Source of the DNA: Vulcanisaeta distributa JCM 11216 | Lineage (GTDB): Archaea; Thermoproteota; Thermoprotei; Thermoproteales; Thermocladiaceae | Direction of reading: 5' to 3' | Length of the DNA: 64,000 nucleotides | Assembly (NCBI RefSeq): GCF_001315985.1 | Contig: NZ_BBBI01000005.1 | Span: 62,001 to 126,000, forward strand | Shown here: one piece after another, positions 30,631 through 40,979 of the stretch | Numbering within the stretch: position 1 is the first letter of the stretch | Layout of the letters: each line of letters begins with the position of its first letter | Translations under genes and position numbers: made by a program | The notes under the pieces: model-generated | Told to the model about the DNA's origin: nothing | Database searches by the model: none | The model's input: only the letters and a program-made list of their open reading frames with translations

Positions 30631-33020
30631 TTACTGTGTCAGTGTTTGATTACGTGCTAATGCCTCAAGAACACTATAATTAATCTTATAGATTATAACC
30701 CAACCATACGGCCTAGATACATAGACCAATTGAGCCCAGGGCGGTGGTTGCAGTAGGAGGTATGGAGGTGTTGATGGCCCATTATAACCAGGTGTAGGAA
30801 AATACTCTAATTTCAGGGTGTAGTTTGCTCCCGGCATAAGCACGGGTACACTTTCAAATGCCCAAAAGGCCGGTATACCATTAGACGTACACGTGGCCCA
30901 TACGAAGTATGACGATTCAGTAACCTCTGAGTTAAACATTAGGTTGTAGAGTGTTACATTGTAAGCTGCGTAGTAATTCAACGTATCATTAGCATATGGT
31001 ACATAAATATAACTGTTTAATATACCTGGTAAATTAACTTGCCCGTACGATATGAAGTTACTAAATATGTAATTGTTAGTATAGCCGGCTATCCTAGCCA
31101 TCCAATAACTCTTTGCAAGTCGCCACCCGCCGGATACTCAGGTATGAGAATGCATAATTCCGGGTATAATGATTCTGCCCCCCCATAATAGTTGTTGTAG
31201 TAACTTGATGCGTTTACGATTATCATTGTGTATGGCTCAAAGATTAATATGTACTGGGGATCATGAAGTTCATTTAGTTTCTCCAGAACGCCCGTATAAT
31301 TATATGGGTTAGACATGAAGAAGCTACCTATTAAGGCTATCTGCGTGCTGTTTACGGTTGAATTATCAGCCAAGCTGGTCCTATTTCCTATTATTGAGAT
31401 CCAGTACCCATAATCCCACCATGAAAGCACGGTTGCGTTTGTGGGCGTGTTATAGGATAACCATCGAAGTGCATCTAACCAGTCGGGTGTTGGTATTGGC
31501 GGCGATACTGTACTAACTATTTGCTGAGGCATTATGGACATTGATAGGGCAGGCTGTATATTGACTACCAGGGCAATGGCTAGTACGACACCGAGCAGCG
31601 CCGCTATGGATAGGCCAACGAGGATGCGCCTATTTAGCGCAAGTTCCGTGAGCTTCACGAAGCCGTATGCCGTGGCAGGCACCCAGAATAGCCCGAGCAG
31701 CATGAATAGCCAGACCTCAGACGACGCGAAGTACGCAGCTGCCAAGGACCCAAGGCTAATTAGTATTGCTGGGAGTGATAGTGACATTATCGAGAGTAGT
31801 ATTGTGTATATTACGAATGGTACTGTTATTGAGACATTATACATACTTTGTTGAAGAGGTGATGGGGGGGAGTGCTCAGCAACACTTTGCACAATGGCGC
31901 TCCTGGCGAGTGGTGATAATGCACCAAGGAACTTACCACCTATCGATGTGAAGCTTAGTCCGATTACGGCAACCACGAGCACGACTATGGCTATGAGGAA
32001 GTACCTGACCACTGGAACCATGATCCTCGGGTACCTTGGGTATAGCTTAATTAGGACGTAGGCTATTATTGAAAATAGCAATGCGGCATTTGCCACACCA
32101 CCCATTCCGGATATTAATGTGTGGAAGCCGTACCTAGGCGTTATAGCTACAAAGGCCGAGAACCCAAGGTCAGTGAGTACGTAGGTTATGACTAGCTTAT
32201 CAATGGTGAATGGTAAGTTTTGTCTCCTAGCTATCCTAATGAGCAGGTAAAGTAGTATTACTATTGTGAATAAGCCGTAGAAATTCCATAGGAATACGTA
32301 GGAACCCCCCCACACCCAAGTTGTTATCCCATTAAATATTGCCGAGAGTATGGCAAAGAGAATCCAATAATTATCCTTTCTAGTTAAGGACTCAATATAG
32401 AAGGCTATACCTAAGGTGGCTATGAATTGGAATATTGGCTCAGCCGCGAACCAACCGGCTGTACCCCCCCTCTGTAGAAACATCGTGGTAAATACGGACC
32501 ATAAAGCCGCCAAAAGGCCAACGTACTTGCCACCAAGTCTATAGCCGAGGTAAAACATCGCTGGGACGACTGCCGCATTGGCTATTGCTGGGAGTAAAAT
32601 AACTGATTGTAGTAGGTCAAAGCCGAAGTGCGATAATACCTTATACGCAAGTACACCGAGCCAGGAAACACCTGGCGATAGTATTATAGTCCAATTAACA
32701 CCCCCCCATGGATACCAAAAATGCGTGAATAATGCGCCGTAGCCCTTATGAAGCCACCAGAGGAGCCCCCCCCTGATAGTTCCGTACTTAAGCATTTGCT
32801 CGGTCATGAAGAGCCTTATGTATGGGTCGAACTCGTTTATATACCAGCCATAGAGTAACACGGGGGGGTATAGCCTTAGGTAGTAGGCGAGTAATGTGAA
32901 GGAGGCTATGGCTGAGAGTATGGCAATCCACTGCGTAACCCTCACGTCAAGTGGTACGGTAGGCATTGCCTGGGTAGTAGTCTCCACCCTAGCCTTACCA
33001 GCGGTCTTCGCCTTACTCAT
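30631..33020 (-). CDS. aglB: Oligosaccharyltransferase AglB (STT3 family), frame broken once
   Basis: Transfers lipid-linked glycan to Asn of exported proteins. An N-terminal cytoplasmic tail leads to 11-13 membrane helices. The first catalytic acidic motif is INEFDPYIRL near residue 60, and the signature WWDYGYW sits in SWWDYGYWISIIGNR before the soluble C-terminal domain. The frame breaks near 31095; the remaining 155 residues (ARIAGYTNNYIFSNF onward) are the rest of that domain. G7 or C7 runs at 31182, 31864, 32306, 32465, 32700 and 32767 are in frame and add residues. About 795 residues. The many sequons in the neighbouring binding protein fit N-glycosylation in this cell. Confidence 0.92.
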
Positions 33021-33100
33021 TACGGCTTGATCAAATAATCAATTTAAAAGTATTTTTCACAGGCAGGGTACGAAAAATAAATTAGTATGCGGATGAGGCG

Positions 33101-33919
33101 TTGACTGTGGAGTGCGTCGAACTGGGTAATAATGTTTCCCAAGCCGTAATATGCAGGAGAGGTGCGTATTTACTCAAGTGGTCTGTCTTGGGTAAGGACG
33201 TGATACTGCCAGGTAATCCTGACAAACCGACGTGGAGTGGTATGGCGATAATGATACCATTCGCAAATAGGGTGAGAGGTGGGGGGGAGTACGAGTTTGA
33301 GGGTGTAAGGTATTACCTGCCCAGGAATGAGGAGGGCCACGCAATTCATGGGCTCGTCCTGAATGAGGAGTGGGACGTCATATCCATAGGTGAGGATAAT
33401 GTAGCACTTAGGTATGTTCTTAATCACCCTGGTTACCCGACTGAATTAACATCAATAATCAAGTACGCACTTAATGATGACGGTCTTAATGTTGAGATTA
33501 TTGTACGAAATACGGGACTCAGAAACGCACCGCTAGTTGTTGGTGCCCACCCATACTTCATAGTTGGTGATAATTGGAGGATGAGTGTCCAAGGAGATGT
33601 ACGGATTTGCGAGTCGATTAACAAAATACCAACTGGTAGATTAATACCATTTAACTTAGGCGATGCTGTAAGGAGGGAGTTTGATGATTGCTTCTTAATA
33701 AGTGGCGATATAACGTTAGAATCCCAATACTCAATGATAAGGATAGTAAGGCGCAACATGCCCTATGTCCAAGTATTCACGGGAGTACCCAACGCAGTTG
33801 CCATAGAGCCAATGAGCGGTGCGCCGGATGCGTACCACAATGGTATGGGATTAACCATAATAAAACCAGGTGAGGAGGGGGGGAGGTACGGCTTCACGAT
33901 AAGCGTCTTGAGGATCTAG
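33101..33919 (+). CDS. Aldose 1-epimerase family protein
   Basis: Galactose-mutarotase-like fold interconverting sugar anomers. Motifs are PFANRVRGGGEYEFEG, HAIHGLVLNEEW with the catalytic His, GAHPYFIVG with the second His, and VQVFTGVPNAVAIEPMSGAP with the catalytic Glu. It is 272 residues from the TTG at 33101; GTG 33107 is an alternative start. One intact frame, so the G7 runs at 33281 and 33878 are in frame or genuine. It fits the glucose/galactose-oxidising metabolism suggested by gdh. Confidence 0.88.
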   Translation: MTVECVELGNNVSQAVICRRGAYLLKWSVLGKDVILPGNPDKPTWSGMAIMIPFANRVRGGGEYEFEGVRYYLPRNEEGHAIHGLVLNEEWDVISIGEDNVALRYVLNHPGYPTELTSIIKYALNDDGLNVEIIVRNTGLRNAPLVVGAHPYFIVGDNWRMSVQGDVRICESINKIPTGRLIPFNLGDAVRREFDDCFLISGDITLESQYSMIRIVRRNMPYVQVFTGVPNAVAIEPMSGAPDAYHNGMGLTIIKPGEEGGRYGFTISVLRI

Positions 33920-33958
33920 ACGAGAAAAACTAAAAAATCAATAATCTACACCATACTT

Positions 33959-34039
33959 GGCCCCGTAGCTCAGCATGGATAGAGCGGCGGCCTTCTAAGC
34001 CGTAGGTCGTGGGTTCAAATCCCACCGGGGGGGCCGCCA
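33959..34039 (+). tRNA. tRNA-Arg (anticodon TCT), acceptor stem distorted by a G7 run
   Basis: All arms are visible: acceptor GGCCCCG, D-arm GCTC/GAGC, anticodon stem GCGGC/GCCGT with loop CTTCTAA (anticodon TCT, Arg), T-arm GTGGG TTCAAAT CCCAC and an encoded CCA after a G discriminator. The 3' acceptor strand should be CGGGGCC to pair with GGCCCCG, but it reads C-GGGGGGG-CC, three G too many at 34027-34033. A tRNA with that bulge would not be a normal substrate, which points to sequence error. No intron is seen. An AT-rich box lies upstream near 33930. Confidence 0.96.
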
Positions 34040-34232
34040 GTTCCTTGTTCTATTTCTTGATTGTTTCTATTCCGCCATTTATATGCTATAATAACGGGCT
34101 TCTCGTTAACCGAGTTAATTTTAATTGCCCGCACTACATGTACAATAATGGATGAAAGGTTTCTGCTCGTTGATTAGTAATGAAACCCTGCCCAACATGA
34201 TAAAGAATCAAGATACTATATTACTACAGGGA

Positions 34233-34715
34233 TTAGGTTTTATTTAGATTCTTCAAAAATTCTCTCAATTTCCCTATTAACTCAAACACAGCCTTCCTAT
34301 GCGCCTCAAATTCCTTCCTATCCATGAATTTGTGGTGGAAGTTTGTGTGTAGTCTCTCGGCCATGCTGAAGTTCGTTAGGATTGATTTATCCTTAGTCTC
34401 CTTGTACAGCCTTCCAATTATTACGTCGTAGTCCCTGTGGCTGTAGTGCTCCCAATCCCTTTGTTCAGCTATGGCGTTGAGTAAAGCCGTAACCGCACCC
34501 CCCCAGTACTTCTCGCCGGCCTGAGCTAAATCACCCTTATTGTACAACTCATCGGCAGCCTTAAGATAATCCTCGCTCAACTTTAGGTAAACCTCAAACT
34601 TACGCGGTGGGTCAAGTCTCTCCGTCACTATGTCAATTATGAATTCCTCAATATCCCTACCACCAGCCAACTCCCTAAGTAGTTCCGCAATCGTCGGTGA
34701 TAACACTAATGCCAC
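34233..34715 (-). CDS. PaREP1 family protein
   Basis: Member of the PaREP1 family, multicopy in Thermoproteales and of unknown function. Diagnostic segments are LKAADELYNKGDLAQAGEKYW, AVTALLNAIAEQRDWEHYSHRDY and MAERLHTNFHHKFMD. 160 residues, all-helical and HEPN-like in general appearance. The Trp-Gly at KYWGAVTALL carries an extra Gly from a G7 run at 34498-34504; comparison with the copy at 35155-35628 shows the true length. Clustered with a second unknown gene and another PaREP1 copy on the same strand just downstream of the tRNA gene. Confidence 0.85.
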   Translation of the reverse strand: MALVLSPTIAELLRELAGGRDIEEFIIDIVTERLDPPRKFEVYLKLSEDYLKAADELYNKGDLAQAGEKYWGGAVTALLNAIAEQRDWEHYSHRDYDVIIGRLYKETKDKSILTNFSMAERLHTNFHHKFMDRKEFEAHRKAVFELIGKLREFLKNLNKT

Positions 34716-34759
34716 AGGGATAAAATCGCTATGTTTATTTAATCCCTTTCTACATGATT

Positions 34760-35127
34760 TTACGGGCTCAGAATGAGTTCTCTCACCTCATCTATCATTT
34801 CCCTGACCTTATCCAACTCCTTCCTCACGAATTCTTCGTCGCACAGACCATCATAAAAGCAATCAATGTGTAGAAACTTCTCCCTAGCTGCGTACCTATC
34901 CCTTAGATAATCCAGGCCAAGCCTGCTCAAAGCGTCCCTTCTCTCCCTATACGTCCTGGCTTCAATACCCTTAGCTCTGAGCAAGGCCTCAATAGCCTTA
35001 CTAACTGCTAACCACCCTTCTCGGCTGCATCCCTAAGTAGCATTGGGTCTCTAGACTTGGCGTACTCATTCAATTCAGCGATGGCTGCCTCCAGCGCCTT
35101 GGCGGCATCATTTAATGACTCACTCAT
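34760..35127 (-). CDS. PaREP-associated helical protein (PaREP8-like), frame broken
   Basis: From ATG 35127: MSESLNDAAKALEAAIAELN, DPMLLRDAAEKGWLAVSKAI, and after a G4-for-G3 break near 35015 EALLRAKGIEARTYRERRDA, LHIDCFYDGLCDEEFVRKEL and a helical tail. About 122 residues, entirely helical. The EKGWLAVSKAIEALL segment resembles HEPN-type or PaREP8 proteins that accompany PaREP1; that assignment is tentative. It is sandwiched between two PaREP1 genes, same strand, small gaps, so co-expression is likely. Confidence 0.55.
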
Positions 35128-35154
35128 ACATACCATAAGGTAGTGACAGTCAAT

Positions 35155-35628
35155 TTAAGTGTTTATGTTTAGGTATGTCTTCAGTTTATTAATTAATTTA
35201 ATGGCATCCTCCCTATGGACATCAAAGGACGCCTTACCTAGTAAGCCATGGTAGAAATTTGCATGTAGAGTCTCAACACTTGAGAATAGCCTGGTGTATT
35301 CAGGATCATGGGTCACCTCTGTTAGGTAAGATGCTATTTCCCTAAGGTCCCTATGACTATAATGGGGCATTCCTAATTTCTCACCAACGATATTAAGCAG
35401 GGCCGTCACGGCACCTCAGTACTTCTCACTAGCCTGCACCAAATCGCCCTTAGCATAAAGCTCCTCGGCAACTCTAAGGTAATCTCCATGAAGCTTCAAG
35501 TACAGTTCAATCCTACGTGGAGGGTCGAGCCTCTCAGCTATTAGGTCAATGATAAACTCCTCAATATCCTTATCACCGGCCAGTGTCCTCAGTAGCTCCG
35601 TAATGGTTGGTGATAATGTTAATCCCAT
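35155..35628 (-). pseudogene. PaREP1 family protein with in-frame TGA
   Basis: Second PaREP1 copy, readable over its full length: LSPTITELLRTLAGDKDIEE, LRVAEELYAKGDLVQASEKY, a TGA where the family has Trp, then GAVTALLNIVGEKLGMPHYS and LHANFYHGLLGKASFDVHRE. Unlike other broken genes in the window, no base is gained or lost; TGG is replaced by TGA at about 35413, so the homopolymer problem does not explain it directly. It may be a young pseudogene, a strain variant or a substitution error. The rest of the coding frame is well preserved, which argues that any inactivation is recent. Confidence 0.7.
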
Positions 35629-35709
35629 GTTGTTATGAATGCCACGCCTTCGGATTTAAGCCTTCCTTACGATGCACAGCATATACCCATTAGGTGGTTG
35701 TAATGCTTT

Positions 35710-36684
35710 TCACTCGCTTATGTACTTACGCAATGCAAATAATATCCCCAGCGTTACTATTAGTACCATGAATGATGTTATGTACTCAAGATTAATTGGT
35801 AATACGAAGATACCGCCCCCTCCTGAGCCCGGATAGGAGCATTCTGTATGCTAGGTATGAGAATATTGAGAGTAGTAGTACCTTTATTGTTGATCCCCTA
35901 GCCCTGGGCAGTATGTGCGTTGACATGTTTGCGCCAATTACTATGCTATTACCGATGCCATGGCCATGAACGGCTGTATATAGCCGAAGAACCAATAAAG
36001 CGTTCCGCTGGTCGCCGCCGTCACGCCAACTATTAAGTTACTGGTTGCTGAGGCCACCTTTATCGGCAACTCGGCAGCCCAGTAAAGGGCAAGCATGTTT
36101 ATTGGCCCACCACCAATCCCGAGGAGACCCGATATCAACCCTCCAAAGAGCATCACTCCCCCCCACGCTTTCATTAAATTACTCCTTCTTACCCCCCCGT
36201 AATTGACGTAGACCTTCAATGCCTGGTCCAGGTAGGACCCAGCAATTACATAAGAATCTCTTATGCTTATTGGTAATGCGGTCATCACGTGTTGCCTAGG
36301 CCTTATTACGAGGGCCATTGCCATATACATGATGCCGCTGAATACTAGGTAAAGTACCCAGTTATAGCCTGAATTTATTATGTGATATGCCATTAATGAC
36401 CCTACTATGGCCCCTGTCGTGCTTGCCGAGCACAGTGCTATGAAAACCTTAGTGTTTGGTAATCCCATTCTTAAGAACCTGGAACCAGCCATTATTGATG
36501 TGGATATTGCAGACACGAGACTAATACCTGCGGAGTACTGAATTGGTAGATTCAACAGTATCGTTAATAGTGGTGTTAATATAACGGCACCACCAAGCCC
36601 AAGCAAACCCCCGAGCAGGCCCGCTATTAATCCGCAGGTCGCTATTAATCCCAGGGTAATCAGGGCTTGGGCGATTACGTACAT
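35710..36684 (-). CDS. TauE/SafE-family membrane transporter, frame broken near the end
   Basis: Putative exporter or importer of sulfite, organosulfonate or a related anion. The two-repeat layout is visible: LIAGLLGGLLGLGGAVILTPLL in repeat one and GGLISGLLGIGGGPINMLAL in repeat two, with SATSNLIVGVTAATSG between helices. Breaks near 35945 and 35845 precede the last helices (VLLLSIFSYLAYRMLL, then a Gly-rich loop and SFMVLIVTLGILFAL). About 325 residues. ATG 36684 lies 11 bases after the stop of the paralogous upstream gene and is preferred over ATG 36735. The sulfur-island neighbourhood suggests, without proving, a sulfur oxyanion substrate. Confidence 0.8.
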
Positions 36685-36694
36685 ATTAACCGCC

Positions 36695-38119
36695 CTACTT
36701 ATGGAGTATGAGTATAGGTAATACGAATATTGCAAGGAATAGGTTGACCAGGGTTATTGCCGCAAGTACCGTGTATAACGTATCCCTCTCCATTATAAAC
36801 CTAATAAGGTTCAACGCAACCATGATTACTGGTATCGCTATTAATATAAGTAATCCCGTTAACATTAGACTCAGCCCATCAAGCCTTAGGTCGCCATTAA
36901 TAACTTCCATTATTGTTATCATTGATGTATCAACACGACTACTCGGGTCAATGATTTTATTAAGTGGAATTCCCAACCCGCTACCATGCGCAAAGATAAG
37001 GATAAGACCTATGACCAGTAGGGCTATGCTTATGAAGACCCCCCCGTACTTTAAGAGATTACTTGTTATATTTATGAACTTAAGCTCAATCCTTCCCGGA
37101 TTCTCAGGCTGTGCTTGGTAGATGCTTAACGTGATGTCCTGAGTCTCTTTGTATTTATATGTGAAGACGAAGTATAGGGAAATAATTATTATTGATGCGA
37201 ATATCGCAGCAACTATGTTTCTCTCCATTGACGTTATTGGCAGTACGCCCTCCCTACCGAGGCCCCCCCTAAGGACCATCCTAAAGCCCAGGTAAGCCAG
37301 TATTGCGACGAAGACCCACCTCACCTGCCTATTGGTAACGTACATGAGCATCCTAGTGCCAATCCTTGAACCAAGTAGTACGCCAATTGCCGTGCATGCG
37401 GCTATGAATGGGCTTATGTAACCAAAGAACCAGTAAAGCGAGCCGCTTGTTGCCGCTGTTACTCCTATCATGAAGTTGCTTGTTGTTGTGCTCACCTTCA
37501 TGGGCAGGTTCATTCCCCAATCCATGGCGAGGACCTTGAGTGCGCCACTACCAATACCCAACAAACCACTAATAAAGCCTGCGAAGAGCATAATCAACCA
37601 ACCGAGCCACCAACGAACACCCCAGTACCTGTACCAAATCTTCAGTGCTGGGTCATAACACACACCATAGAGCCTAAACGCCTTCGTGGACCAGTCAGGA
37701 TTCCTCGGTGGCGGCAATTCACAGGTACTTCTCTGTACCGTGGGGGGGACTATTGACGCCAGGAGCACCAAACCAAATATTACGTATATTATCCAGGTGA
37801 GGTGATGAGTATATACGTAGTTCGCAGTTAACGAGCCTATTATCGCGCCCGTGGTCGTCGCCGTTACTAGGCTAATGCCTATCCTATCATTAGCCAATCT
37901 CCTCCTAACGTAAACACTAGCTGAACCGGCCGATGTGGATATTGTCGATACTAATGCAGAACCTGTGGCATATATTATCGGTACGCTCAAGAATAATGTC
38001 AGTACCGGCGTCAGGACAACACCGCCGCCAAGTCCGGCCAGGGCACCGAGTAAACCAGCCACAATGCCGGCCAATATAAACTCTAGCATCCTGAGTAAAT
38101 TAAATACGAGGCTCATCAT
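36695..38119 (-). CDS. TauE/SafE transporter fused to a DUF1634-like membrane domain
   Basis: 474 residues in a single frame. The first 280 residues are a TauE/SafE permease (LAGIVAGLLGALAGLGGGVV in repeat one, GFISGLLGIGSGALKVLAMD in repeat two, STTTSNFMIGVTAATSGSLY). Residues 290-474 add about four helices that look like DUF1634 (YGGVFISIALLVIGLILIFA, LDGLSLMLTGLLILIAIPVI), a domain normally encoded separately next to TauE genes. The promoter region has TTATATAT near 38142 and, about 45 bases from the start, GTTGTGTAACAATATT, which resembles the sulfate-island promoter element weakly. A paralogue follows directly. Probably sulfite or sulfate transport. Confidence 0.8.
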   Translation of the reverse strand: MMSLVFNLLRMLEFILAGIVAGLLGALAGLGGGVVLTPVLTLFLSVPIIYATGSALVSTISTSAGSASVYVRRRLANDRIGISLVTATTTGAIIGSLTANYVYTHHLTWIIYVIFGLVLLASIVPPTVQRSTCELPPPRNPDWSTKAFRLYGVCYDPALKIWYRYWGVRWWLGWLIMLFAGFISGLLGIGSGALKVLAMDWGMNLPMKVSTTTSNFMIGVTAATSGSLYWFFGYISPFIAACTAIGVLLGSRIGTRMLMYVTNRQVRWVFVAILAYLGFRMVLRGGLGREGVLPITSMERNIVAAIFASIIIISLYFVFTYKYKETQDITLSIYQAQPENPGRIELKFINITSNLLKYGGVFISIALLVIGLILIFAHGSGLGIPLNKIIDPSSRVDTSMITIMEVINGDLRLDGLSLMLTGLLILIAIPVIMVALNLIRFIMERDTLYTVLAAITLVNLFLAIFVLPILILHK

Positions 38120-38332
38120 TAGTCAAAAACTTGACTCCATGATATATAAATATTGTTACACAACACTGTACGTTAAACGGGAAATAATTTAATAATTATC
38201 TTGAAAATTATTGAATAATTTAATAATAATTGAATGCATTGATTAATAATTATTCATAAATAATTAATAATTAAGAGAATTGAATATAAATATGAACAGC
38301 TACTTTTATTTTTATATAACGTATTTACATCA

Positions 38333-40846
38333 TTACCTAGAAATGCCAAATCTCCCAAGCATTAACTTCGCCCTATCATTAATTGTGAAGTTAACGAATA
38401 GGCAATAGAGCGTTATTGCCGCATATTCCTGCCAGGTTATTGGTGTTAATAAATGTCCCCCCCATGGCCCAGGTAGTCCTGTCAATGCTATGAATGCGAC
38501 CACGACCATATCCACTACGGATGCTATTGTCAGCCATTTACCTGGTCTTGAAACCCAGAATGGGCCCCCTCTCCCTAACGATGAATGGCGTGAGTATGCC
38601 CATGTACATCATCGCCGTGAAGTAGTATGTATGTAGCACATGTATACTATTTATGTGGAAGTAGTCCAGGGCCAGGAATAATAAACCAAACATCTCAGCA
38701 ACCGTGAATACCCCAAGCCCAACGCCAAGCTTCACGAGCTTAGCCACATCCCACTTCTCTGGCGTTGGTGATCCCTTAGCGTTGTCTGTGGATAGGGATA
38801 TCGTGACGAAGTCTATTAGGAATAGGAAGAGGGTTACGTCGAGGGCTGAGACTGCGTATATTGGGTTATGCCAGAACAATGCCGATATTAGGAATGCCAG
38901 GGTTACGAATACGGCTATCTCAAAGGTCTTAACAATCTTATTCAATATCCACGTAACAATCCTCTGGAAGGTGGACCTACCAATCCTAACGAGCTCCACA
39001 ATTCCGGCAAGGCCCTCCACAGTCAGCACAACGCTGGCCGCAGCCTTGGCGACATCGGTTGCGTTACTGACGGCTATACCAACCTCCGCCTGCTTAAGGC
39101 TGGCGAATCGTTGACGCCGTCGCCCGTCATGCCGGTTATCTGCTTAGCTGCCTGAAGGCTCTTAACAATGAAGTACTTATCCTCTGGGTAAATCTCGGCA
39201 AACACGTCAGCCTCCTCAGCAAGCTTAGCCGCCCTCTGTGGGTCCTTCTCCAGCAATTCCTTTAATTCCTTACCTGACACCACGTTCTCACCCAAGCCTA
39301 TCATCTTAGCAATCTCCCTAGCAATGGGCTTGGCATCACCAGTCAGCATCTTAACCCTAACACCCAAGTTCCTAAGCTCCTGAATTAACTTGGGCGTATC
39401 CTCCCTGGGCATGTCATAGAGCGCCACTAAACCAACCATTTCCCAGTTATTGCCATCCTCGGACTTAGCCACACCAAGTGTCCTATAGCCACTTGCCGCG
39501 AAGGAGTTCATTACATTCTCAATATCCTCACCTAGCTTAACCTTACACAATTCCTCAGCTAAAGTCCTCACGGCCCCCCCCTTGGCTACCTTGAACATGC
39601 GACCACCGTTATTTCTATCAATTACTAGCGCTTCCGTGCGCCTAGTCGATGGGTCAAATGGCTTGAACTCCTTAATATCAAAGTCATTAATTGGAAGCTT
39701 CCTCTCCCTGGCAGCCCTTATGAAGGCAGATCTATTGGGTCCTGATTAGCCTCCTGACTCGCCAATGCACCGTAAAGCAGTACATCATCCTCAGAGTAAC
39801 CCTTCATGGGTACTACGTGGGTTACTGTGAGCCTATTATACGTCAATGTACCCGTCTTATCCGCGCAGAGTACGGTCATGGATGCCGCATCCTCGACCGC
39901 GCTGAGCTTCGTTATTAAGGCGCCTCTCCTAGCCATTTCCTGGGCTCCAACTGCCATGGTTACAGTGAACATGGCGGGTAGCGCAACCGGTACTGCGAAT
40001 ACTACTAGCATTATTGCCAGGGGCAGTACATAGTCTGCCAGGAACATTAGACTATGTAGGTAGAAGTAGGTTAGTGGGAACATGACTATTACGAGTATTG
40101 AAACCATGATCAGTAGGGCTGAGACCACCCTGGATATTATCTCCTCCATATGGAGCTTAGGCCTAGCCGTCTGAACCAACTGCACTGTCCTGCCAAAGTA
40201 CGTGTTGAGCCCCCCCGTCCTAACGACGACCGCGGTTGCCTCACCCCCCCTCCTCACTATTGAGCCGGAGTACATTACATCACCCCCCCTCTTCTTAGCC
40301 ACTGGCATACTCTCCCCCCCAGTAAGTGCCGATTGATCAACCTCAACCTCCTCATTGGTTATTATCTTAGCATCCGCAGGCACTATGTCCCCTGCCCTAA
40401 CCCTAATTACGTCGCCAGGAACTAACAACCTAGCCGGTAATGATTGCCAGGAGCCATTCCTAAGGACCCTAGCCATCACCTGAAGCCTCTGCTTAAGTAA
40501 TTCAACAGCCCTCGCAGCGTGTTCCTCATGAATGAAACCTATTAATGCATTAACGACGAGTAATGCCGCGATTATGTAGCATCGATTAACCTAGCAGGGT
40601 CTATTGTTAAGCCAAGTATTATACAAATCACCATCGCTGCTTCGAGCATCCACGCCGTGAAGCCCGTGAACTTCTTAGCGAACTTCTTCGCTGGGTGCTC
40701 CTTCTTCTCGGGTACCTCATTATAGCCGTATTTCTTAACCCTCTCACTGACCTCGGTCTCACTGAGCAGTGCTTGTTAGTGCTTAACTCTCGTAAAACCT
40801 CTTCCACGGACATAGTCTCATAATTACGAGACTTTTCAGACGACAT
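38333..40846 (-). CDS. P-type ATPase, plasma-membrane H+-ATPase (IIIA) type, frame broken several times
   Basis: Proton or cation pump. After a cytoplasmic N-terminus ([15 protein letters not shown]) and two helices come the dephosphorylation loop (LTGES read as LTGGES), [11 protein letters not shown] with the phosphorylated Asp, [16 protein letters not shown] and [12 protein letters not shown], then four to six C-terminal helices. Breaks near 40780, 40580, 40490, 39720, 39600, 39100 and 38560 split it into pieces. About 830 residues. Four G7 runs within 40207-40326 each add a Gly to invariant positions. The promoter carries ATGTGGAATAAAGTTTAT (40881-40899), related to the dsr promoter element, so co-regulation with sulfate respiration is plausible. 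Confidence 0.88.
40813..40832. promoter_or_regulatory. Inverted repeat GTCTC-N8-GAGAC at the 5' end of the P-type ATPase gene
   Basis: TAGTCTCATAATTACGAGAC is a near-perfect palindrome lying 14-33 bases inside the coding start. Nearly the same sequence occurs at 42402-42421 in the divergent promoter region of the tandem-paralogue and HTH genes. A third half-site (ATGAGACC) lies at 40870-40877. Candidate operator; being inside codons, it could also be coincidental coding constraint. Confidence 0.4.
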
Positions 40847-40880
40847 AATAAAGTTATGTTTTTGACGTAATGAGACCTTA

Positions 40881-40900
40881 TAAACTTTATTCCACATTAT
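40881..40900 (-). promoter_or_regulatory. Weak CAYGTG-type promoter element, P-type ATPase
   Basis: On the minus strand ATAATGTGGAATAAAGTTTA precedes the TATA-like TTTATAAG. It matches the GTGGAATAA core of the dsrA promoter exactly but has AATGTG instead of CACGTG. About 50 bases from the ATG at 40846, the same distance as in dsrA. Confidence 0.45.
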
Positions 40901-40979
40901 GGAAATTAAATTAATATAAAATTCAATAACATTGATAATTAATAAATAATAATGAATAGAATTGCCTAGTAAAATTCAC

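Noticed and set aside
31534-31951. Open frames opposite aglB
   Set aside because: They are antisense shadows of the membrane-protein coding sequence, with no start signals or recognisable motifs.
34040-34232. C/D box guide RNA downstream of the tRNA
   Set aside because: A GGATGAAA stretch resembles box C, but no correctly placed D, C' and D' boxes were found.
35410-35416. TGA in PaREP1 as selenocysteine
   Set aside because: The position is a conserved Trp, no SECIS-like hairpin is apparent, and selenocysteine decoding is not known in Crenarchaeota.
38120-38332. AT-rich region as a replication origin
   Set aside because: It holds repeated AATTATT-type sequence, but no origin recognition boxes and no cdc6/orc gene nearby. 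It is more likely promoter and terminator DNA of the flanking genes.
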